Below, piece by piece: positions 23,890-33,971 of a stretch of 64,000 nt of DNA. Within the stretch, counting starts at the first letter, position 1. The number at the start of each line of letters is the position of its first letter. Source of the DNA: Proteromonas lacertae (Eukaryota > Sar > Bigyra > Opalinata > Proteromonadidae); assembly GCA_002245135.1 (NCBI GenBank), contig NGBS01000611.1, forward strand, positions 25,761-89,760. The letters run 5' to 3'. Under the pieces are notes generated by a model that was not told the origin of the DNA, ran no database searches, and saw only the letters and a program-made list of their open reading frames with translations. The translations under genes were made by a program, and so were the position numbers.

Positions 23890-25062
23890 TTATACATACT
23901 CATAAATATTATTTGACATATAGTACAATCCACCAGGTGATAAACCATGAATCCATAAATAATTCTTCTTTATTTCATCAAAATTTATGAATTTTGTTTG
24001 TATAAAATCAGATACTCTGTGATTGAATATATTATACTGACTAATATTACAATATTGCAGTAACATTCCTAAATAAACATCATCCATAAATATTATCTTC
24101 TTCATATAATAAGAAGCATTTAATACTTTCTTAATTGTGTTTTCTGATAGGAATATACATGGACCTTGTGGATAATCTGGCCAATATTCACCAGAATAAG
24201 CAGAATAAGTGACATACCATTTTTTCCATCCATTCATTTTCGAAGAAATGTGATGAATTACTCTCTGATGTTTGTACACAGCTGAAATCACTGGATATAC
24301 AGTAGAAATACTATGAAAATGTTCTAAATAATAAGGAATATTAAGAAATATATCAATTTGATGCATTACAACATATTTGTAGTTTTTACAATGATTATTT
24401 ATCCATCTTAAACTGCCAATCATATTATATGGTAGTTTATAATACTCTCCAATAAAATCAAACTGAATTATATCTCCATAGTATTGATTTTCTTCACTTA
24501 TCAATCTATTTATATTGTCTATTTCACTTGTTGTAGTGAAAAAGAATGTTTGAATAAATGAATAATTATAATACATTTTTCTATAAGTATATCTCTCTAG
24601 GAATGATTCTACTGGACTTGTTATTACCAATATTAATTCTACACCATTTTTACATGGATTTATTGGGTGGATATTAATATTAATATTAATTGGATGTTTT
24701 AATATAAATTTTGGTGAGTATATATTCTTTGCTCTATTTTTAATACCTTCATATAATAATCCGCACTTCAAGAAATAACGGAATTTGCAATTCATATAAG
24801 CATTATATCTCGTAGACAGTCGTTTATTCATATACTTCACATATACTGTATATTTCCTTTTATATACACTTAGATTACCTTCAACCATGGTAAACAAAGG
24901 AGGATATTGAGAAGCTTTCTTCAAATCATAACCATTTTGTAAACAAATCCATAAATCATAAAAATAATCCAATTTCTCAGTATATAAAAAAAGATACATA
25001 GTTAAATTAATTGAAATATCTACAATTATAATCAATAGGAAGAATAAAAAGAGTTTACTCAT
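23890..25062 (-). CDS. GT31-family glycosyltransferase, type II membrane protein (copy 1)
   Basis: A single exon encoding 390 residues. An N-terminal signal anchor (LFLFFLLIIIVDISINL) points to the Golgi with a lumenal catalytic domain. Family 31 (beta-1,3-galactosyl/GlcNAc transferase) landmarks are present: ERYTYRK for the RxxIRxTW region, EENQYYGDIIQFDF, the W...C...Y segment before the metal-binding site, YPQGPCIFLSE and MDDVYLG for the EDVxxG motif. The metal-binding DxD reads MHQIDIF, so the first acid of the family's DDD is Gln; the same is true in the two neighbours. The acceptor sugar cannot be inferred. Confidence 0.8.
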   Translation of the reverse strand: MSKLFLFFLLIIIVDISINLTMYLFLYTEKLDYFYDLWICLQNGYDLKKASQYPPLFTMVEGNLSVYKRKYTVYVKYMNKRLSTRYNAYMNCKFRYFLKCGLLYEGIKNRAKNIYSPKFILKHPINININIHPINPCKNGVELILVITSPVESFLERYTYRKMYYNYSFIQTFFFTTTSEIDNINRLISEENQYYGDIIQFDFIGEYYKLPYNMIGSLRWINNHCKNYKYVVMHQIDIFLNIPYYLEHFHSISTVYPVISAVYKHQRVIHHISSKMNGWKKWYVTYSAYSGEYWPDYPQGPCIFLSENTIKKVLNASYYMKKIIFMDDVYLGMLLQYCNISQYNIFNHRVSDFIQTKFINFDEIKKNYLWIHGLSPGGLYYMSNNIYEYV

Positions 25063-25165
25063 TATTCAAGTTTGACAGGAATCAAGCTTACATAAACATT
25101 ATCAATTATAATAATCACACATCAAAAGAAAAACAACGAATCAATTATAAATTAATCCTACACGA

Positions 25166-26282
25166 CTATTGATATAGAGTTTTTGATAAAAAATAAATAG
25201 AACCTGGAGTTAAAGCATGAATCCACAGCAAACCATTTCTAATTTCATCAAAGTGAATATATAGGATGATTTGGATAATTTGACACAATATTCTCATCAT
25301 AATTACACTGAGAATTAGTTGAACCAGTATAATTCAACAACAAACCAATAAATACATCATCCATTGGCAATATCGTTTTAACATGATAAGTAGCATCATC
25401 TAATGCATTAATCAAACTCTCTGTAAACATAATACACGCTGCTGATGGGAAATTAGGGTAAAATGAGAAAGGATAGACAGATTTAGGCACATACCATTTC
25501 CTATATATACTACTCGTATCTCTAACTGGTGCATATCCATAACGAATTAATCCTATCAAAGGACATACCTTTGTGATTGTAGAATTATAAATATGTGTTA
25601 AAAAATATGGAATGTTTATAAATATATCTGTTTGATGGTGGATTATATATTTGTAATTTGAACAGTGAGACTTTAGCCATCTAATAATACTTATCATTAT
25701 TACGGAGAGTTTATAATAACTACCTTCAACATTAAATTGGATAATATCGTTATACTTTTTGTTTTCTTCTATAATAAATGAATTAATTGTTTGATTTTCA
25801 CTAAAACCCATAAAGAAAAACAAAGGGTAGTATTCATTTAGTAATTGGTAAGACTGTCGATATGCATGACGTTCAAGAAATGAATTTGGAGAGGTCATTA
25901 TAGATATAATCAAATCTGTGTTAATACATTTTGCATTTGATTCTAGTCTAATACTTGTTTCTACTGGGAATGCAATAGTATCATTTGGAGGTATATTATT
26001 AGCTACTGGCAATTTAAATCCTTCAAAATTCTCACCACAATCAAGTATTCCATACTTTGTACAATTTTTATAGTTATTATACCTACTATGCAGCTGTTTA
26101 TCTAAACGATCGTATAATTCATCATAATTTCTAGATTTAAACGGATCTGGTGGTAGAAGATAGAAATACCTTCTTCTTTTAAAGTGAAAACTAGTACTTA
26201 GCATAAGTGCAACTGACATACATATCATGAATGTGGAAAATGATATGAACAGCACAAGTATAAGCATTTTGAATTCTGACAT
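25166..26282 (-). CDS. GT31-family glycosyltransferase (copy 2), C-terminal frameshift
   Basis: The frame from 26282 stops at 25248 after 344 residues. The missing C-terminus is in another frame: HFDEIRNGLLWIHALTPGS, ending at TAG 25166-25168, matches the ends of copies 1 and 3 (LWIHGLSPG, LWLHGVQPG). One extra base at about 25250-25262 accounts for it. The rest is intact: N-terminal anchor, RHAYRQSY, NDIIQFNV, the metal site as HHQTDIF, and MDDVFIGLL. It is either a sequence error or a very young pseudogene lacking only its last 27 residues. Confidence 0.75.
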
Positions 26283-26356
26283 AGATCTGATTTAACCGCA
26301 CAAAAATAAAAATAATTAAAAAAAACTCAATAAATAGCTACCTAATTAAATAATAT

Positions 26357-27469
26357 CTATATTGGCTTAGTCAATTTCCATATATGATACATAAATCCAG
26401 GTTGTACACCGTGCAACCATAATAAATTTGTCTTAATCTTATTGACTTTCTTTATACTATTAACAGAACTTCTAACACTATATCTTACATCATATTGCTT
26501 AATGTCAGTATTATTCATCAACAGTCCTAAATAAACATCATCCATAAATAAAACAAAATCATATGAATAAGACAGTTCACATATTCTATTTGTTGCATAT
26601 TCTGAAAATAAAATGCAAGGACCTTGAGGATAATCTGGAAACTTATCATAAGGATAAACAGACTTAGGTAATTCCCATCTCTTGTAAAAAAGACTGGTAG
26701 TATTTCTAATTGGACCTCTATTTGTGTATGTAGATGATATAACTTTATATACTTTGTCTTTAACTCCAAATACTTGAAAGTAATACATAATATTAAAAAA
26801 CACATCGCTTTGATGTTCGACTATGTATTTATACTTTTGACAATGTTCATTTAACCATCTTAAGCATCCAATTGTCTGATATGTTAAATTATAATAATGA
26901 CTAATAAAATTGAATTGAATTATATCATTATATTTTTCATTTTCTTCTTTTATAAATTCATTTATTGTTTCATTCAAACTCATTCCAACAAAGAAATAAT
27001 ACTCTACGTCATTATAATATTCATTGTATATCTTTCTATATGTATATCTTTCAAAAAACGAATCAGGTGCTGCATTTATTCCAATGATTAATTCCATATT
27101 ATTTCTACAAATATGTGTTGATTGTATAACATTTTTTATTATGATAGGAAATGGCAATAAATACTTTAATGATGTTGTTGTTCTTCTAATGAAAATCTTG
27201 TTTCTGCCCTCTATGAGTTTCAAGCATTCTTTCAGAGTATAATTGCAAGTATTATACTCACTATCCAACAATTCTAAATATGAATCATATTGCGTATTAT
27301 TTTCAAAATTATAATCCTGATTTGATCCTCTGTTATTTCTCAGATTTACTCCATTAAGAAAATTCTGTTCTTGTATATAATCATTAGACAGCATATTATC
27401 ATATCTGTTTAGAAAAATAATTATCAAAGCCATCATAAGAACACAAGCATAAATAAAAAAAAATTTCAT
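26357..27469 (-). CDS. GT31-family glycosyltransferase, type II membrane protein (copy 3)
   Basis: A single exon of 370 residues with N-terminal anchor MKFFFIYACVLMMALIIIFL. Landmarks match copies 1 and 2: ERYTYRKIY, NDIIQFNF, the metal site as EHQSDVF, YPQGPCILFSE, MDDVYLGLL and LWLHGVQPG near the end. All three genes lie head to tail within 3.6 kb, so they arose by tandem duplication, and divergence is enough that they are not recent. An 11-bp-arm inverted repeat carrying TCAAGC lies immediately upstream of the start. Confidence 0.8.
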   Translation of the reverse strand: MKFFFIYACVLMMALIIIFLNRYDNMLSNDYIQEQNFLNGVNLRNNRGSNQDYNFENNTQYDSYLELLDSEYNTCNYTLKECLKLIEGRNKIFIRRTTTSLKYLLPFPIIIKNVIQSTHICRNNMELIIGINAAPDSFFERYTYRKIYNEYYNDVEYYFFVGMSLNETINEFIKEENEKYNDIIQFNFISHYYNLTYQTIGCLRWLNEHCQKYKYIVEHQSDVFFNIMYYFQVFGVKDKVYKVISSTYTNRGPIRNTTSLFYKRWELPKSVYPYDKFPDYPQGPCILFSEYATNRICELSYSYDFVLFMDDVYLGLLMNNTDIKQYDVRYSVRSSVNSIKKVNKIKTNLLWLHGVQPGFMYHIWKLTKPI

Positions 27470-27477
27470 TATACATG

Positions 27478-27504
27478 TTCAAGCTTTTCTTTAAAAAGCT
27501 TGAA
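27478..27504. repeat. Perfect inverted repeat upstream of GT31 copy 3
   Basis: Arms TTCAAGCTTTT and AAAAGCTTGAA (11 bp each) flank a 5-base loop. The repeat lies 9-35 bp upstream of the ATG at 27469. Each arm contains the TCAAGC element seen before other starts. It could be a palindromic protein-binding site or a hairpin in the 5' UTR. Confidence 0.55.
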
Positions 27505-27596
27505 GTATAAAAACCTTATTTTCTCATTAGTTTATGATTATTACTACCTATTAACAATATAACAAATATATATATAGAATAATAATTATTTTATAA

Positions 27597-28185
27597 ATGT
27601 CATTGAACCAACAATTTATAAATCCGCAATTACAGTCACTGGCTGAAAAAGAATTACATTTTAAAAAACAAATGGTTTACTGTTATATAGCAGAACTTGT
27701 ATGGAATTATATATTTTGATGAAATAGGTATTTACTTTTTTGTCTTGTGTATGTGTATCATATTATTCTGCAATATGTGTTATTTGTGTCATCATACAAT
27801 TTTCAATGTTATCATGTCCAGAAAGTAAGAATAACAAATGTTACAATGGGAGTGTATAATTATATTTTTATGTATAGATCATTGCATTATCAGTGATAAG
27901 AATAATCGGATATTTGTTTTTTGGAGGATTATGTGGATGGTTGTTGAATGATGTTATTACTACTAATAGAAATGTATATTATGCTAGATTTTGGTATATA
28001 TTCGGAGTAATATTGATATTTATATCACTTGTACTATGCGTATATTTATATTATTTATCATTCTAAACTTTCTATAGGGTTTTATATTATCAAAACATAT
28101 TCAATACAATACTCTATTCAAATATGTCAATTTTAAATCATATACTACAATAGATATGTCAAAAGGTGAAGCAGTTGATGTTTAA
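27597..28185 (+). CDS. Four-span membrane protein
   Basis: Exons are 27597-27698, 27728-27853, 27878-28039 and 28078-28185 (introns of 29, 24 and 38 nt), giving 165 residues. All four exons are multiples of three with phase-0 junctions. Hydrophobic segments lie at about 35-58, 76-95 and 108-133, with another possible short one. A Cys-containing loop (CPESKNNKCYNG) lies between the first two, somewhat like a tetraspan large loop, but there is no CCG tetraspanin motif. The tail is polar. I do not recognise the family. It diverges from GT31 copy 3. Confidence 0.65.
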
Positions 28186-28474
28186 TTATTTTATTTATGT
28201 ATATTATGACTAATGTTTGACTTATTTAGTATTGTATGAAAATGTACATTATACTTTGATATTTTATTTTCTATATTTCATTCATTTGCAATAAGTAGAT
28301 TGTTTTTGATCAATGTATTGTATTTAGAAAAGAAGGTTAGGATTATGAGATTTTTTGAACTGGTGTTACGAAATATAATGAAAATTTTCGCACCAAAAGA
28401 AGAAAAAAAGAAATTTGATTGGTTAAATGTCAGTTGTAATTTTTGATTTTTATTTCATTATTTCTCGTTAAATC

Positions 28475-31409
28475 ATGAAAGATCAATTTTATTTGTCATG
28501 TATTTTATTTTATTATATATATAGTAATCTTAATCTTAACATGTGTTTTTGTTAGATGTGATAAGGTAGAAAAAGATCCCTTCACAGTTTCTATTTGTAG
28601 TTTTGTACCAGAAACTCCAGAACCTACTAGAACACCAATTCCACCCGTTCCTACAACTCCTAAACCAAAACCAACCACAGATTCAGATACAGGAACTTTT
28701 GATGATGATGCTACTGAGTCTGAAAAGCCATCAACTGATAGTACAACTACAGCTGTTTCTGATACTTCTGCTGCAACATCAGCAACAACTCAAGAAGCAA
28801 CAACAGCTGACACTACTACACCTGCAGGTACAACAACTAAGACAGAAGTAGCAACTACTACACCTTTAGATGATAGTACAACTGATGAAGAAAACGAAGG
28901 AGGTAATCAAGAGAATCAAGGTAATAATAAAGGTATAAAAGAAGATGGAGAATTATTAGTTTATAATAAGAACAGATTTTTATTAGAATATGGTGAATTC
29001 CCACCACAACAAAATGATGAATTAATCAAATCATTTGCTCTATCTGCATTTAACACTACCTGTAAAGATAAAGGTCTTGAATTTAATATTGAAGGTATTG
29101 AAATTAGTGTTGAATATAAATATACAAAAGGTGAAGATAGAGTTACATATGAAATTACATTCAGTGAAATATTCATCAATAATACAGTTGAAAATAACAA
29201 AACATGGGAAGGAATAATAAATGAATTAGAAGGAAATAATGGTACATTTTACTCCATAATGAATAATTTAACTAATGATAATTATACTACCTGTGAAATG
29301 CCAAATAGATTGAAAGAACCAACTCCATGTAGTTATGATAAAACATATTATGAATATTTAGCTATTAATGAGGCTAATGATAAAATTGTAAGTCCTAATG
29401 CTACAAATGTGAATGTAAGTTATGCAATATCTTGTACAAAGGATTATGTTACTCCAGATAACACAAATGGTCAATTAAAAGTAGATATTAAAACAAAACA
29501 AAGTTTTGCTTATTGTAATATTCAATGTAGTGCTGAAGGTTATAGAAATAATTATAATCAATTAACATTCGTCGTTAAAGATAATTTACCTTCTTTTACT
29601 AAAGTAGGCAGTGTTGTTCCATTCTATCAGAACTCAGAAGAAGTATTTAGTATTACAATGAAAGTAGTATATGCAGAAGGAGTAGATGCAACGAGTAAGA
29701 AAATGACAATATCTAATTCAGGTTCATGTACATTAGAAGGAAAAAATGAAGTAGAAGGAAGTACAAAATTTGTATTTAATGATTTGAAGTACAAATGTCC
29801 ATATACTAATACATTTAGTGAAAGAATAACCTTTACAATCGAAAGTGTAACAAAACAATATGCAGTTCAAGTAGTTGAAAGGCCAAAGTTTGTACCCAAT
29901 GAAAATCCATCTACAAATGCAGATGGATCAACTCAAGCACCAGTAGAACCTGAATATACATGTAAAGAAGAATTATCATTGGATCCAACAACTAACTTAT
30001 GTTGTAAAAGAGATGAAGTTTTAGGTGAATCTTGTAATTCAGTTATTATTTCATTCCCATTTGCAAAGACAGGTTCTGAATCTATTACAAAATTAGATGA
30101 AGGTTTTGTTGAAGATTATATAAAGATGCTTAGACAATATGCATTTGATGAAAGTAATTTCAATTTTACGATTATAAATGATGGGAGTGATATGAAAATT
30201 GAAATTAATGTAAAGTTTTACAGTCAAAAGACATTCATATATAGTGGTGGTGAATTAATAAGAAGAAGATCATTGCAACAAGGAATGAATTGGAATGCAT
30301 TACCATCACCATTTTTATATATTCAAACAGTTGTTTCATATATTGAGCCAACTGCTGTAACAGATACTAGCGGAGAAGGAAATGTTGCAAATGAAATACC
30401 ACCAATATTACTAGAAGCATTTCCTGAAGCTACAAAAGACACAATTATCAGTAAAATAGAAACTGTAAAAAAAGAAGCATCAGTAGCAGCTACACAGATA
30501 TCAGCTGAATATAATGTTGTATTAGATACAGAACAAGGAATATCATTAATGCCATCAGTTGATAATACTGCTGTAGCACCAGAAGTAACAAATGGAAGAT
30601 TAGAAACAGTGAGTAAACCTGATGATAAATCATGGGCTGAAAAGAACTGGTGGGTTATATTAATAATCTGTTTAGTTGTGGTTATTCTAATAGCTGTGAT
30701 TGGCGTTGTTTTATATATTAAATTATCCAATAAATCAGGTGGTGGTTCATCTTTATCTCCAAGATCTGTTTCAACATCAAAGAAAGATTTAGAAAAGAGT
30801 GAAAAGATAATGGATACTGTTATTCCATTAGAAAAGTTCAAAGAGGATAATGGAGTAGAAGATGAAGATATTTATAAACCATTTACATATGATGTAATAA
30901 TGGAAGGATATTTATTGAAAGAAGGACATGATAGAGTAGTTGGTAAATGGCAGAAAAGGTATTGTGTATTATATTATGATCCTGCAATCTTGAGAATCTA
31001 TGATTCAATGGTTCCTAGTTATTATGGCAAAGTATATTTAGAAGAGAAGCAAAGTATTCCGTTAGATTGTTATAATGGAATTGAATATAAAGATGGAAGT
31101 AGCGAATTTACATTGGTATTGAAAGTACGTGAATCTAACTTAAAGACTTATGAACCAGGTGATAAAGAAAAGAAGGTGATAATGAAAGTAGAAGGTGAAA
31201 ATGCTAAAGAAACAGCTAAGAAGTGGGTAGAATGTTTTAGAGATTTTAAGAATCAAAAACCAAAACCAGCTGAAGCATGGACAAGACCATTAGTAGTGGA
31301 TGAAAGTAGTGGGAAAATTACAACTACAACAGAAAGAGGTGCTGAAAAGAAGAATGAAGAGATCATTAATATGGTTAATCAAAGAAGAAAACAAACAAGA
31401 GAGAATTAA
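28475..31409 (+). CDS. Type I single-pass receptor-like protein with cytoplasmic PH domain (copy 2)
   Basis: Exons are 28475-28499 and 28525-31409 (25-nt intron), giving 969 residues. Splicing creates the signal peptide (MKDQFYLSLILILTCVFVRC). The first exon is 25 nt in both paralogs, with the intron in the same phase, supporting both models. Extracellular: a T/P/A-rich stalk (about 40-130), then a long region with scattered cysteines. The transmembrane helix is at about 715-743 (WWVILIICLVVVILI). The cytoplasmic PH domain (about 793-917) has EGYLLK, GKWQKRYCVLYY and TAKKWVECF and is far more conserved between paralogs than the ectodomains, implying a shared intracellular target and diverging ligands. 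Confidence 0.8.
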
Positions 31410-31645
31410 ATGATTTTAAATAGTTTACTATTTAAAATGTAAATTGTTATATATACATATCTAAACATATTATTCCCATAATTATTGTGTTGTTTATAGT
31501 TTTATCTGTAATATTAGAGAAGAGAATAATCTCATTCTCTTTATTATTAGCTTGATTTCTGTTTGAGACTTTTTTTTGAATTTAAAATCTTCATCATCTA
31601 GAAGTAGTTTAGTTATACTGTTATTAATTTACATTAAAAAATCGA

Positions 31646-33867
31646 ATGAATAATTCAGTAGGAGTTAATAGAAGTAGACCGCCAGATCCAATCCATCCAT
31701 CAACTTCTCTTCTTCCATACGCCAATTCAGAAAGAAGAAAATATCCAATATGTTGTGCAGAACATTATGAGTGTATTGTAATGTATATATTCTAACTTCA
31801 CTAATTTTTTAGCTTTTTGGATAGATATGCTATGTATGCAAAGCAGTTATTTCAGCTCTCAGAAAAACAATTCCACACAGAGAAACTACAAGAATTTAAC
31901 AAACTAAATCCAGCAAATCAATCTATAGTTCAAGATAAAGTTCCAATAAGTTCTAAGTTAAAGAAGTTATATTTAGAAATGATGTTACATCATGATAACT
32001 ATTTGGAGCAACACAAAGATCTTGTTGACAAATATAGAGTATTAAAAATGATGTATTATTTTTTATTAGCAAGAAGATTTTGATCCAAAAAAGTATAGAC
32101 ATGAATGTAAGTTTATAAAAGAAGAAGAAAATAGAAGAAAGAAATTAATATCACATACAAAAGTAACAGAAGCAAATCTGAGTGTATTATTATAATTATG
32201 TTGTTTATATATTTCAATTAGCCAATAATTGAACAATTAGCACAAAAGTTAGAATCAACTGAGAATTATATGAAAGCTATTATCAATGAGAATAGAGAAT
32301 TGAAAGCAAAATTACTTGAATATAATGATTATGTGATGTTGAATGAAAGATATAGAACTTTGTCAGCAGAATATAATACATTGAAAGTATAGATTTTAAA
32401 TGTTATATATATGAATAGATTAAATTGGATCAATTGGCAATAAAAGATGAACAAATAAGGAATTTGGAATATGAGCTTGAGAAGTATTTATTTCTAATAT
32501 AATTCATTTGTTATAGAAAGAATAAAGAAATAGAAGAGTTGAAAGAAGAGTTAAAGAAAGTAATTGCAGAAAGAGATGCATTAGAAGATCAATCAGTATA
32601 ATTGATAATTATTGAATAAAATAATTAGATGACAATAACATCATTAAAAGCACAAATTGAAACATTAAAAAGACATAATCAAGAAATAGAAAAGAAATAT
32701 GAAAGTATATATTTACTTAATTGTTACAAATATATAGAAATGTGGCATGATCCATTTTATATGGATAAACGAGCCAAATCATTATTAGAAATAGACAAAA
32801 TAGTAAGTGAATCAAAACAAGATCATAGTGAATGTCAATTAGAAATGAAATATCTGAAACAAAAGAATGATCTTTTAGAAAAACAGTGTAAAGCACTTCA
32901 ACAAGAATTAAATGAAAGAATTGAAGAAGAAATGATAAGAAACGAAGTAATATTAGATGATGTAAATACTCAAATATTATTAAGGAGATTAAGAGAATTG
33001 GGAGTTACAGAACCAGAGGATATAAATAATGCAGTGACATATATATTGAATAAAAGAGCAAGAGAAGAAGATGATTCTGTTAATCTGTTTAATATTAATT
33101 GGAAGAATCCTGATATGTATTTATTATATATAATATATAATTATTATTATAGTGATGATATTAAGAATAAATTTGAAGAATTATGTAAATTGTTAACTGA
33201 AAAAGAAACTAATTTAAATGGTAATAATGATATAAATAATGAAATACAATATATTGAATTGAAGTATATATATATATATAATTGTGTTTAATTCTCTTGA
33301 TAGAAAAGAATATGAAAGAAAAGAAAAAGAATACAAACAGTTAATAAACAATCTTCAAAATCAAATAGATGAATTGAAAGAAGAAAATGAAAGACTCAGT
33401 TCAAGTGTAAATAAAAATGAGATAGAAAGTGGAAGTATATATATATTTATGTTTTAATAGTTGGAAATGAACTACAAATAATTATTAATCATGTTTATTA
33501 TAATCAGAAGTATTTCCATGAAGATGATAAAACTATCATTTTATTTGATTTATTTCCATTTGAAACTTATTCTACAGCTCCACATATAGGTATAGAACCA
33601 ATATTTGATGAAACTCCTTCATATATCATTCCAACAGATAGAATAGAACAGCAAAACTTTTTGAATCAAGAACTAAAAATTGAGATTTATAAAATGAATG
33701 ACAATGAGCCAATGATTATGGGAATTATAACTATACACATTCAATCAATAATTACTCATCAAAATGAATTGAATCAATATGTTATAAAGAATGAAAATAG
33801 TGAAAATATTGGTTATCTTACTCTTATGTTTTCTTGTCAAATATCTGAAGAAGATTTTATTAAATGA
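31646..33867 (+). CDS. RPGRIP1L-like coiled-coil/C2 protein (ciliary transition zone)
   Basis: Eleven exons, ten introns of 26-40 nt: 31646-31782, 31813-32038, 32070-32183, 32222-32386, 32419-32483, 32517-32595, 32629-32704, 32738-33116, 33153-33263, 33304-33434, 33461-33867; 629 residues. Residues about 60-490 are mostly coiled coil. The C-terminal 135 residues look like the first C2 domain of RPGRIP1/RPGRIP1L: ELQIIINHVYY, a LFDLFPFETYST strand pair, SYIIPTDR and LKIEIYKM. In animals this protein organises the ciliary transition zone. Metazoan RPGRIP1L is about 1,300 residues with further C2 domains, which are absent. The 33-nt intron at 32705-32737 is stop-free, so its splicing is less certain. 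Confidence 0.7.
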
Positions 33868-33971
33868 ATTTAATTTATTCTTATTTTTTTTTATTTCCTA
33901 AACAAACAAACAAACATCATATTAATTTCTCACTATTGCTGTAAAAAAGCATCATTTTAAAAAAATATTAA

